This document shows, in pieces, positions 18,425-26,256 of a DNA stretch of 64,000 nucleotides. Source of the stretch: Leptolyngbyaceae cyanobacterium JSC-12 (GTDB lineage Bacteria; Cyanobacteriota; Cyanobacteriia; Leptolyngbyales; Leptolyngbyaceae); assembly GCA_000309945.1 (NCBI GenBank), contig CM001633.1, positions 5,073,174 through 5,137,173 on the forward strand, in the 5' to 3' direction. Below the pieces are notes generated by a model. It saw only the letters and a program-made list of their open reading frames with translations, did no database searches and was not told where the DNA came from. The position numbers and the translations under genes are program-made. Within the stretch, counting starts at the first letter, position 1. Every line of letters starts with the position of its first letter.

Positions 18425-18727
18425 AAGTACACAGTTGATAGACGAGCTTTGGATAAAAACAACACACTTTAGCCTGATGCAAAAACGATGCCCTATTGCC
18501 AGGATACTGAACTGTAAATTTTGCTCCAGGTAAAACTTGAAACTGATGACTGGGTATAATTTCTAAAGTGCCTACCTCCGCATTGTTACGGTCATGTCTA
18601 TCACGGTTATGCCTATCATCATTGAAGACGTTACTTTTCTTTAAGATAAGGACTACTTTTTTGATTTTGTGCTATCTACTGCTCCTTAGGGCACTCTTGA
18701 TCATCCAGGTTGAAACTATCCAGAACT
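18425..18727. other. Divergent intergenic region between two signalling genes
   Basis: About 300 bp separate the divergent hybrid kinase and the REC-wHTH regulator, so promoters for both should lie here. Near-repeats GGTCATGTCTATCA and GGTTATGCCTATCA occur at about 18590-18620. No gene is evident. Confidence 0.4.
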
Positions 18728-20605
18728 ATGAGGCTCCTGTTAGTAGACGATGATGAGGTATTAGTTCAGACGCTGTCAAAGCATTTGACAGCGCAGCACT
18801 ACGCTGTGGATATAGCACTCGATGGTGAAGATGGTTGGAGCTTTGTCCAGGCAACGTCTTACGATTTGATTGTCCTGGATGTTAACCTGCCGAAACTCAA
18901 CGGACTGCATCTATGTCAAAGATTACGGCAAACAGGTTATCAGCAGCCTGTTTTGTTGCTCACCGCTCAAGGGCAAGATGCTGATAAAGTAGCAGGCTTA
19001 GATGCTGGAGCCGATGATTATGTAGTCAAGCCCTGTACCGTTGAAGAATTATGTGCTCGCATCCGAGCCTTACTCCGTCGTCAATCAGCATCTGGCACAA
19101 CGGTGCTGGAATGGGGAATGTTAAGGTTAGACCCAGGTCGATGTGAAGTGACATATCAAGAATCATTGGTACCACTATCGTCTAAGGAATATAGCCTGTT
19201 AGAGTTATTTCTGCGTCAGCCCCAGCGGGTCTTCAGTAGTAGCGCCATTTTGGAGCGTCTGTGGGGGTTTGAAGATGCGCCTAGCGAGGAAACTGTTAGA
19301 ACCCTTGTGAAACGGTTGCGGCACAAACTGAAAGCGGCTGGATTTGAGGATGCGATTACTACGTTGTATGGGCAAGGATACCGCCTCACTCCAGTGCCAA
19401 CTAGAGTGCCAACTTGCCAATCAGACGATGATGCGTACTCAAGCTCTAACCAGATGTGTCCACGAGCAGTAGCGCTTGCAGCTTGGGAGCAATTTAAAGA
19501 GCCAATGCTCGAGCAACTTGCGGTTATTGATCAGGCAGTTACCAGGCTCCAGACAGATTCGTTATCTCAAGCGCAGCGCCACCAGGCAGCCCAGTCCGCG
19601 CATAAGCTTGCAGGTTCCCTTGGGATGTTTGGCTTTCCTGCTGGGTCACAGTTGGGACGGGAGATTGAAGACTGGCTGCATACTCCTGAGGAAACAGCCG
19701 AATTGACTCATCTGATGACTCTCGTTGCCAATCTCCATAAGGAACTTCAAGTGCCGCCTCAAGCACTTAATCTCCTTAAAAATGAAAAGAATTGGGTATC
19801 CCTGCCCCCCGATCAAACACTCTCACTGTTCGTAGTTACGGAAGATGCATCCTTCCTTCGCAGCTTGCAGGTTGAGGGAAGCCAGGGCGGTATTCAAGTA
19901 AATGGGGTATCTCAGATTAGGGATGCTAAAAAGGCGATCGCGCAGCAGGTTCCAGATGCCATCCTCTTAGATTTGTCCTGTTCTCCATTGTTTGAAGACA
20001 GCCTGAGTTTTTTAGAAGAGTGCTCTATTCAATATCCTTCACTACCCATTTTGGGCATCACAGCTAGTAATACTGTGGGCGATCGTTTAGAAATTGTTCG
20101 TCGCTGTCGCTGTCGATTTATCACAAAAGCCCTAACCCCGAATGACATCCTTGGAAGCATCCGCGAGTTAGTTGCCATCAATCAATTAGCAGACACACGG
20201 GTCTTGATTGTCGATGATGACCCAATGATGCTTGCTACACTTCAGCAAACCCTGTCTCGCTGGGGAATTCACCTGTTTACATTGGCTAATCCTGATCAAT
20301 TCTGGCAAACATTGACGGCGATCTCACCAGATCTCTTAATTTTGGATGTTGAAATGCCTAAGATTAATGGCATTGACTTATGTCAACTGGTGCGAAGTGA
20401 CCACACCTGGGATAAGCTGCCGATCATGTTTCTCACTGCTCACCAAGATCCGGCAACCATTCAGCAACTGTTGAGTGTTGGGGGCGACGATTATCTGACT
20501 AAACCCTGCACTGAATCCCAAATTATTGCCCGTTTAGGCAATCGGATAAGTCGCAGTCGCAGCTTTTACTCGCCAGCAAAACCAATCTCAATCGTAAATT
20601 CATAG
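18728..20605 (+). CDS. Multidomain response regulator: REC-wHTH-Hpt-REC-REC
   Basis: This regulator has about 625 residues. REC1 (1-115) has LIVLDVNLPKLNG and YVVKPCTVEEL. An OmpR-type winged helix follows (about 125-220, with ALLRRQSASG before it and LVKRLRHKLKAAGFEDAI, YGQGYRL). An Hpt-like helical domain (about 240-330) has its histidine in SAHKLAGSLGMFG. A degenerate receiver (about 365-485) has ILLDLSCSPLF where the acidic cluster should be, and an intact REC (about 490-610) has LLILDVEMPKING. It therefore joins DNA binding to phosphotransfer. I chose ATG 18728, which gives the canonical start MRLLLVDDDE; a TTG at 18710 would add six residues. It is divergent from the hybrid kinase. Confidence 0.9.
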   Translation: MRLLLVDDDEVLVQTLSKHLTAQHYAVDIALDGEDGWSFVQATSYDLIVLDVNLPKLNGLHLCQRLRQTGYQQPVLLLTAQGQDADKVAGLDAGADDYVVKPCTVEELCARIRALLRRQSASGTTVLEWGMLRLDPGRCEVTYQESLVPLSSKEYSLLELFLRQPQRVFSSSAILERLWGFEDAPSEETVRTLVKRLRHKLKAAGFEDAITTLYGQGYRLTPVPTRVPTCQSDDDAYSSSNQMCPRAVALAAWEQFKEPMLEQLAVIDQAVTRLQTDSLSQAQRHQAAQSAHKLAGSLGMFGFPAGSQLGREIEDWLHTPEETAELTHLMTLVANLHKELQVPPQALNLLKNEKNWVSLPPDQTLSLFVVTEDASFLRSLQVEGSQGGIQVNGVSQIRDAKKAIAQQVPDAILLDLSCSPLFEDSLSFLEECSIQYPSLPILGITASNTVGDRLEIVRRCRCRFITKALTPNDILGSIRELVAINQLADTRVLIVDDDPMMLATLQQTLSRWGIHLFTLANPDQFWQTLTAISPDLLILDVEMPKINGIDLCQLVRSDHTWDKLPIMFLTAHQDPATIQQLLSVGGDDYLTKPCTESQIIARLGNRISRSRSFYSPAKPISIVNS

Positions 20606-20656
20606 CCTTCAATCAATCAAATTCCTTAAATGCTAAACGTATGAATTGCTGAATGT

Positions 20657-21037
20657 ATGACAACCCGACAATTGCTACTGATTGATGATGAAGCTGCTAT
20701 CCGAACAATTGCAACAGCCAGTTTGCAAATGACAAGAACCTGGAAAGTGCTAACTGCCGCATCTGGCGAACAAGGCATCGCGATCGCTCAAAACCATCCG
20801 CTAGATGCAATCTTATTAGATGTAAAAATGCCAAAAGTTGATGGTTTGGCAACGCTCAAAGCACTCAAAGCAAATTCTGCCACTCAAGCCATTCCAGTGA
20901 TTTTATTAACCGCAACAATCAAAGTAACTACTCAGCAGGAGTATGCCCAACTAGGGGCAAGAGCAGTGATTATTAAGCCCTTTGACCCCGCTAATCTGGC
21001 GACTCAAGTTGAAACAGCTCTCAACTGGGCAAATTAA
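20657..21037 (+). CDS. Stand-alone receiver-domain response regulator
   Basis: A 126-residue single REC domain (CheY-like): acidic pair in LLIDDEAAI, acceptor Asp in AILLDVKMPKVDG (about residue 56), Thr in VILLTATIK, Lys in VIIKPFDPANL. No output domain. It lies 51 nt after the multidomain regulator on the same strand and probably shares its transcript. It closely resembles the REC protein at 22101, suggesting local duplication. A phosphorelay shuttle with the neighbouring hybrid kinases is the likely job. Confidence 0.92.
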   Translation: MTTRQLLLIDDEAAIRTIATASLQMTRTWKVLTAASGEQGIAIAQNHPLDAILLDVKMPKVDGLATLKALKANSATQAIPVILLTATIKVTTQQEYAQLGARAVIIKPFDPANLATQVETALNWAN

Positions 21038-21187
21038 TAAAAATACTGATTAAAGACAGGGGCACTGACCTCAATTTAATGCATGTAATTCCGGGATACC
21101 GTTTATGGAGTGAGGCCAATTACTCAATGCTAAAAAGCAGGAAGTAATCAGTTTCAATATATTTAAAGTGTAAAGTGGGCACCTACT

Positions 21188-21942
21188 ATGACAGAACTGA
21201 TTGGATACCAAATTCTTGAACAACTTTATCACGGGACTAAAAGTCTAGTTTATCGCTGTCAACGCGATCTAGCAGCTCAGCCTGTTATCATCAAGCTTCT
21301 GCAGAATGAGTATCCCAGTTTCAACGAGTTGGTTCGGTTTCGTAACCAGTATATCCTTGCCAAGGTGCTGAATCTAGCCAACATTGTTCAGCATTATCAC
21401 TTGGAACCCTACCGCAACGGCTACGCTCTAATTATGGAGGACTTTGGGGGAATTTCCCTCAAACATTGGATGGAGAGTAGGCAGGTATGGAGAAGAGATG
21501 CTCAATTTTTAGATGATTTTTTCAAAATTGCAATTCAACTGGCTCAGGTTCTGCACCAGATCCATCAGCATCGCGTCATTCACAAAGATATTAAACCATC
21601 TAATATTCTGATTAATCCAAACCTAAACAAGTTAAGCTGATTGACTTTAGTATTGCCTCGCTATTGTCCCGAGAAACTCAAGAAATTCAAACATTCAATA
21701 TTCTAGAAGGCACGCTTAATTACATTTCTCCAGAGCAGACCGGGCGCATGAATCAGGGAAGTGAAACGGTTCAAATGATTGTGACACTGGCCCATAGTTT
21801 AGGGATGGATATGGTTGCAGAGGAGATTGAAACAGCAGCAGAGCTTAAAACTTTAAGGACATTGGGATGTGAATTTGGGCAAGGGTATCTATTCTCTCCC
21901 CCTGTAAGCGCTCAGAGAGCAGGCGAATGGTTGAAGCAATAG
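21188..21942 (+). pseudogene. Broken Ser/Thr kinase fused to the tail of an EAL domain
   Basis: The first 147 codons encode the N-lobe and catalytic loop of a PknB-type kinase (GYQILEQLYHGTKSLVYRC, then VIHKDIKPSNILINPN), of the sort that heads very large cyanobacterial kinase/AAA/GAF/histidine-kinase proteins. The frame then stops at 21638-21640. Moving one frame at 21631 restores KLIDFSIASLLSRE and GTLNYISPEQTGRMN, so a single G appears lost from an expected AAGGTT. At about 21760 kinase similarity ends abruptly and VTLAHSLGMDMVAEEIE, LGCEFGQGYLFSPPV follows: the last third of a c-di-GMP phosphodiesterase (EAL) domain, ending at TAG. So it carries a deletion fusion and a frameshift, and neither activity can survive. 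Confidence 0.8.
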
Positions 21943-22100
21943 CTTGTCTTCGTTTAAGATGAACGACTACACGTCCTGGTTACCTTCGGTTTTAATGACT
22001 TGCAAGCGTGACGGGCACTATCGTTTTGGCAAGAACATTCTCCAAAACACAGCCATAATGCTATCAATTGGGCAGAAATTCTATCCAACGTTAGAGACCA

Positions 22101-22478
22101 ATGACAAAACGTATTCTTGTAATTGACAATGAGCCGTATATTCAAGAAGTAACCCAAATCTGTCTACAAACAACTGCAGGATGGCAGGTTTTGACGGCAA
22201 GTTCGGGGCATGAAGGCATTGCAAGAGCAGAAGCTGAACAACCCGATGCTATTTTGCTAGATGTGATGATGCCCGATATGGATGGACCAACCACTTTTCA
22301 AAAACTGCAAGCCAATTCAAGCACTTGCCAGATTCCGGTTATTTTACTCACTGCTAAAGTGCAAGCCTCTGATCGCCGTCGCTATGATGAATTGGGAGTA
22401 AAGGGTGCGATCGCCAAACCATTTAATCCACTCCAACTTGCGAGTCAAGTTGCAACAACCTTGGGATGGAATCTTTAA
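22101..22478 (+). CDS. Stand-alone receiver-domain response regulator
   Basis: A 125-residue REC domain, about half identical by eye to the REC protein at 20657 (shared ILVIDNEP-like start, AILLDVMMPDMDG acceptor site, PVILLTAKVQ, AIAKPFNPLQL). No output domain. It is separated from its relative by the wrecked kinase-EAL gene, so the degraded gene may have lain between the duplicated REC genes or arrived later. Start ATG 22101 follows AGAGACCA, a weak ribosome-binding site. Confidence 0.9.
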   Translation: MTKRILVIDNEPYIQEVTQICLQTTAGWQVLTASSGHEGIARAEAEQPDAILLDVMMPDMDGPTTFQKLQANSSTCQIPVILLTAKVQASDRRRYDELGVKGAIAKPFNPLQLASQVATTLGWNL

Positions 22479-22548
22479 CAGACAACTAAACGGCGAATCG
22501 GTTGATTGTATTACAATTCGTAACATACTTTTCATTATTTTTGGGTTT

Positions 22549-22581
22549 CCTCACAAGTTTCTCAACTTGTTCTTCTAACCT
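22549..22581 (+). promoter_or_regulatory. CTCACAAGTT promoter module, site A
   Basis: CCTCACAAGTTTCTCA (22549-22564), 11 nt, then TAACCT (22576-22581) as a -10-like hexamer. It points toward the phosphatase-fold gene that starts at 22707. ACAAGTT and AACTTGT also form a perfect inverted repeat across 22553-22570 with a 4-nt centre. Three other sites share the same box and spacing (29812-29844, 32703-32735, 48339-48371). A start about 7 nt after the hexamer would give a leader of about 120 nt holding the 73-nt element. Confidence 0.65.
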
Positions 22582-22603
22582 AAAAATAGAATTTCTCTAA
22601 ATC

Positions 22604-22676
22604 TAAACCACGTCCAACTCGGAAACTGAAGGTTTCTCTAGGGAAAAACTACGAATTTGGACATGGACAGGGTTTA
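22604..22676 (+). promoter_or_regulatory. 73-nt leader element, copy 2 (upstream of phosphatase-fold gene)
   Basis: Aligns without gaps to 1351-1423 (about 56 of 73 identical by hand, most differences transitions) and ends 30 nt before the start codon, against 32 nt in the other copy. GAAAC (22623-22627) and GTTTC can pair around TGAAG, close to the position of the hairpin in copy 1. It lies just downstream of promoter module A, so it would be part of the transcript leader. Confidence 0.6.
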
Positions 22677-22706
22677 ATTTCAACTGGCTGACTTGGGAGG
22701 CACCCA

Positions 22707-23117
22707 ATGGAAGTTGTCAGAAAGATCAACAATGAACTCGCAATTGCTGGTCCTTGTCCAATTCAGCAATTGCAGCAACTCGCTACAGAGGGATTTCAAT
22801 CGGTATTGAACTTACGATCATTGGATGCTGATCTCCTCACCAGTGAACAACAGTATGTTGAAAGTTTGGGGCTGTGCTACGTTAACTTACCCATTGATCG
22901 TGAAATTATGACAGTTGATGTGGCGCTCAAAGCACTCAAGCAAATTGATCAATTGCCCAAACCAAGCCTGGTCTGCTGCAATAATGCAATGCTAGCAGCC
23001 GCGATGGTCTTAATGCATATTGCAGTTTGCCAGGGTGAACCTTTGCACCAAGCCTTTAAGCGAGCTGAGAATTTGGGCTTATTTGCAGTCCCATTCCAGA
23101 CAGCAATCGTCTCTTAA
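22707..23117 (+). CDS. Phosphatase-fold (Blh/DSP-like) protein with altered active site
   Basis: The 136-residue protein resembles the small tyrosine/dual-specificity phosphatase-like domain found in Blh and related proteins: NELAIAGPCPIQQLQQLATEGFQSVLNLRS at the start, YVNLPIDREIMT in the middle, and a P-loop position at LVCCNNAMLAAAMVLMH. In active enzymes this loop has the form HCxxGxxR; here a cysteine remains but the glycine and arginine are missing, so normal phosphatase chemistry is unlikely. It may bind a ligand or partner instead. GGGAGG precedes ATG. It has promoter module A and shares its leader element with the universal stress gene. Confidence 0.7.
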   Translation: MEVVRKINNELAIAGPCPIQQLQQLATEGFQSVLNLRSLDADLLTSEQQYVESLGLCYVNLPIDREIMTVDVALKALKQIDQLPKPSLVCCNNAMLAAAMVLMHIAVCQGEPLHQAFKRAENLGLFAVPFQTAIVS

Positions 23118-23199
23118 AAGGTTTAAAGGTTTGGGTTTGAAGTCCCTTTTCCCTACTGGGATGAGGGGAAAAGATTTGTCAATCAACCAAAGCATACCA

Positions 23200-23243
23200 G
23201 TTCTAGATCAACAAGGGGTTTAAGCTCCTTGTTGATCTAGAAC
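23200..23243. terminator. Bidirectional hairpin between convergent genes
   Basis: TTCTAGATCAACAAGG (23201-23216) is followed after 10 nt by its exact complement CCTTGTTGATCTAGAA (23227-23242); one more G-C pair closes the base. The stem of 17 perfect pairs lies between the stop of the phosphatase-fold gene and the stop of the acyl-CoA synthetase gene. No clear T run follows on either side, so it may act as a transcript-end stabiliser. Confidence 0.65.
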
Positions 23244-23269
23244 CCAAAGGTTATCCTGTCGGTACAGTT

Positions 23270-26137
23270 TCATAATTGAATTTCTGCTTTCAAAATGGAA
23301 GGATCGGTTGTGTGTGAGAGGTGAAAACCGAGCTTTTCACAAACTCGTTGCATTCCACGGTTGTCAGACAGAATTTCGGCTGTCACCCGCTGAATGTGCT
23401 CATCCTGCCCAACCTGTAATAAGCGCCTGAGCAACTCAGTTCCCAAGCCACGACGCTGAACGCGATCGCTTACTAGCATGGCAAATTCTGCTTCATTGGT
23501 GCTGTGTAGTTTACTCAGCCGCCCGATCGCCCATATCTCGTGAATGCCAGTTTCAGGATTCTTGTAATCAGCGACTAGCGCCATTTCACGATCGTAATCA
23601 ATAAAGCAAATGCGCGTCAGGCGATCGTGGGCAATACGCTGACTTAATTTCATCAAATGAAAGTAGCGCAAATAGACACTTTGTTCAGATAAAGTTTTGT
23701 GGAATTGAATGACCAAGGGTTCGTCTTCAGGTCGAATCGGACGAATTACAATTTCTGTACCATCGTTTAGTTGCCAGGGGGCGGCATACTGGGTGGGATA
23801 GGGACGGATTGCAAGTTTTGGTAGTTGCTCGTCCTGAATCATAGCATCATGCAAAACAATCCGTGCATCCAACGCTAGCAAAGAAGAGGCGGTACTTGTA
23901 GATTGTGGATCGTGGATTGTAGACGGCAGGTGTTCTGTCGCTTCCCTACCTTCTGACTTCTGATTTCTAATTTCTGACTTCTGGCTTCTAGCCAACAGTG
24001 GATTAATATCAATCTCTTTAATCCAACGTTGTTCTGCTACTAGTTGACTGAACCGTACTAATAACTGCTCAAGCGCTGCCAAATCAACTGGAGATTGCCC
24101 TCGCACACCCTGCAATGCCTTATAGATACGGGTTTGCTCCATCAGGCGTCGCGCCAGTGTGGAGTTGAGCGGGGGGAGCGCGATCGCCCGATCCTGAAAC
24201 ACCTCCACAAACTGTCCACCTGCACCAAACAGCAACACTGGACCAAATTGTGGATCAAGACTACTCCCAACAATTAGTTCATAACCAGTTAGCTTCACCA
24301 TTGGCTGTACTGTCACACCTAAAAAATGCTCGGCGCCAACTTTTTGAGAAACCACTGTTTCAATGGTGCGGTAGGCTCGGCGCACAGACTCAGCATCCAC
24401 TAAGTTCAACTGGACACCTCCAACATCAGTTTTGTGAGTGATAGTTTTGGAGAACAGTTTGAGCACAACGGGATACCCAATCGCATCCGCACAATCAACC
24501 GCATCTGATTCATTCGTCGCAATATATGTTTGGACAACTGGAATTCCGTATGCAGCTAAAATTTGCTTAGATTCGACCTCTGTGAGAATAGTTCGTTGAG
24601 CCTTACGAGCAGTAGAGATAATTGCTTCAACTTGAGCACGATCTGGGATAGCCTCTTCTGCATTAGCAGATAAAACTGGTGTTTCGTAGATGCCACGCAG
24701 ATTGTAAGCAAACCGCCACAAATAACTAAACACACGTGCTGCCGTATCGGGGAAAGGGTAGGTGGGAATGTTTGCTTGATTCAGAAGTAATTCTCCTGCA
24801 TTCACCTCTGAATTCCCCATCCAACTAGCTAGAATCGGTTTAGTAGACTGGTGCAGATCCCGCTTCTCAACCCATGCTTTCAATCGTTCTGCTGTTTGGG
24901 TGGGATCTGTCATTGCCTGTGGCGTGAGAATTACCAACAACCCATCACTTTCAGGATCTTGAGTAGCAATTTGAATAGCTTGCTGATAGCGGTCTGGATC
25001 AGCATCACCCAGAATATCAATGGGGTTTTGGTGGCTCCAAAACGGTGGAAGTTGTTGGTCAAGCGCTGTGATCGTGTCATCAGAAAGCTGTGCTAGTTCT
25101 CCGCCATTGGTAAGCAGAGCATCGGTTGCCAATACCCCCGGTCCACCAGCATTCGTAATAATCGTTAACCGTGGACCTTTGGGGCGAGGTTGCTTTGCCA
25201 GAACTTCCGCCATATCAAACAGGTCTGAGATGCGATCAACGCGCAAAACTCCACTGCGCCGAAATGCCGCATCCAAAACAGCATCACTACCCGCCAATGC
25301 CCCAGTATGCGAGGTGGCAGCTTGAGCCGCAGCTTCTGTACGCCCTGCTTTAAGCACAATAATTGGTTTAATGAGTGCCACTTCACGCGCCGCTGAAAGA
25401 AACGATCGCGCATCACCGATAGACTCCATATACATCACAATGCTATGTGTATGAGGATCATCTCCCAGGTAATAAATTAAGTCACCCCAATTCACATCTA
25501 GCATTGAACCAATGGAAACAAAGGCACTAAACCCAACATTTTCACGAAAACTCCAGTCCAAAATAGCAGAGCATAACGCCCCACTTTGGCTAATAAAGCC
25601 TACATTACCCGGACACGCCATCGCATTAGCGAAGGTAGCATTCAAGCCAGCCACTGGATTCATCACACCCAAACAATTGGGACCAATCAGCCGCATCTGA
25701 CTCCGTTGTAGTTGTTCATAAACCTGCTGTTCCAGCTCAATGCCCGCTGCTCCAATTTCCTTGAATCCAGCAGAAAGGACGATCGCCCCTTTCACACCAG
25801 CATTTACACATTCCTGAATTACGGCTGGAACAGTTGTTGCCGGAGTTGCAATCACTGCCAAATCAATAGGCTCTGGAACATCAAGAATGGTTGGATAGGC
25901 TTTAATTCCTAGAACACTATGACGATTGAGATTTACAGGATAAACTGTACCTCCAAAGGCATTGCTGAGTAAGTTCCAAAGAACAATCCGCCCTACGCTG
26001 CCCGGTCGGTCTGTGGCTCCAATTACCGCAACCGATTTGGGAGCAAAAATGGCATCAAGAGGGCGATGTTCCGTTCTCAAAATATCGTAGGCGCGGTCAG
26101 AAGCAGATATTGAGAGGGCTTGCATAAGTTGCACCAT
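23270..26137 (-). CDS. ADP-forming acyl/acetyl-CoA synthetase fused to GNAT acetyltransferase
   Basis: The 955-residue fusion has a CoA-binding Rossmann domain ([20 protein letters not shown]), succinyl-CoA ligase-like domains with [15 protein letters not shown], the active-site histidine in [13 protein letters not shown], a subdomain with ATP-grasp ([22 protein letters not shown]), and a C-terminal GNAT domain (about 780-955, with [16 protein letters not shown] and [13 protein letters not shown]). With the catalytic His present it should interconvert acetyl-CoA and acetate with ATP formation, unlike Pat-type regulators that have lost it. The GNAT part may acetylate proteins. A repeat-derived linker sits between the halves. 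It lies downstream of pflA and adhE, which would supply acetyl-CoA context. Confidence 0.9.
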   Translation of the reverse strand: MVQLMQALSISASDRAYDILRTEHRPLDAIFAPKSVAVIGATDRPGSVGRIVLWNLLSNAFGGTVYPVNLNRHSVLGIKAYPTILDVPEPIDLAVIATPATTVPAVIQECVNAGVKGAIVLSAGFKEIGAAGIELEQQVYEQLQRSQMRLIGPNCLGVMNPVAGLNATFANAMACPGNVGFISQSGALCSAILDWSFRENVGFSAFVSIGSMLDVNWGDLIYYLGDDPHTHSIVMYMESIGDARSFLSAAREVALIKPIIVLKAGRTEAAAQAATSHTGALAGSDAVLDAAFRRSGVLRVDRISDLFDMAEVLAKQPRPKGPRLTIITNAGGPGVLATDALLTNGGELAQLSDDTITALDQQLPPFWSHQNPIDILGDADPDRYQQAIQIATQDPESDGLLVILTPQAMTDPTQTAERLKAWVEKRDLHQSTKPILASWMGNSEVNAGELLLNQANIPTYPFPDTAARVFSYLWRFAYNLRGIYETPVLSANAEEAIPDRAQVEAIISTARKAQRTILTEVESKQILAAYGIPVVQTYIATNESDAVDCADAIGYPVVLKLFSKTITHKTDVGGVQLNLVDAESVRRAYRTIETVVSQKVGAEHFLGVTVQPMVKLTGYELIVGSSLDPQFGPVLLFGAGGQFVEVFQDRAIALPPLNSTLARRLMEQTRIYKALQGVRGQSPVDLAALEQLLVRFSQLVAEQRWIKEIDINPLLARSQKSEIRNQKSEGREATEHLPSTIHDPQSTSTASSLLALDARIVLHDAMIQDEQLPKLAIRPYPTQYAAPWQLNDGTEIVIRPIRPEDEPLVIQFHKTLSEQSVYLRYFHLMKLSQRIAHDRLTRICFIDYDREMALVADYKNPETGIHEIWAIGRLSKLHSTNEAEFAMLVSDRVQRRGLGTELLRRLLQVGQDEHIQRVTAEILSDNRGMQRVCEKLGFHLSHTTDPSILKAEIQL
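23891..23992. repeat. Intergenic-type short repeats inside a coding sequence
   Basis: Two kinds of short repeat lie in frame in the synthetase gene. TTCTGACTTCTGATTTCT, TTCTGACTTCTGG and neighbours fill 23951-23990, encoding [11 protein letters not shown] in the protein. GATTGTGGATCGTGGATTG at about 23901-23919 encodes IHDPQST. Such repeats are ordinarily found between cyanobacterial genes. They form the interdomain linker (about residues 715-750). Confidence 0.7.
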
Positions 26138-26188
26138 AGATATGGGTTTTGTTCGGATTTAATCACAAGTAATTCGTCATTAGAGATT

Positions 26189-26244
26189 GGTCATTAGTCA
26201 CTAGCTATTGATCATATACATCAACAAAGCAAAGACTAATGACC
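26189..26244. repeat. STRR-like repeats and inverted repeat between adhE and synthetase gene
   Basis: GGTCATTAGTC (26189-26199) and its exact complement GACTAATGACC (26234-26244) flank 34 nt. Related units TCATTAGAG and TCATTAGTC lie beside the left arm. Short tandem repeats of this heptamer style are common between cyanobacterial genes. The hairpin could separate expression of adhE and the downstream synthetase gene. Confidence 0.5.
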
Positions 26245-26256
26245 AGTTTCTAACTC

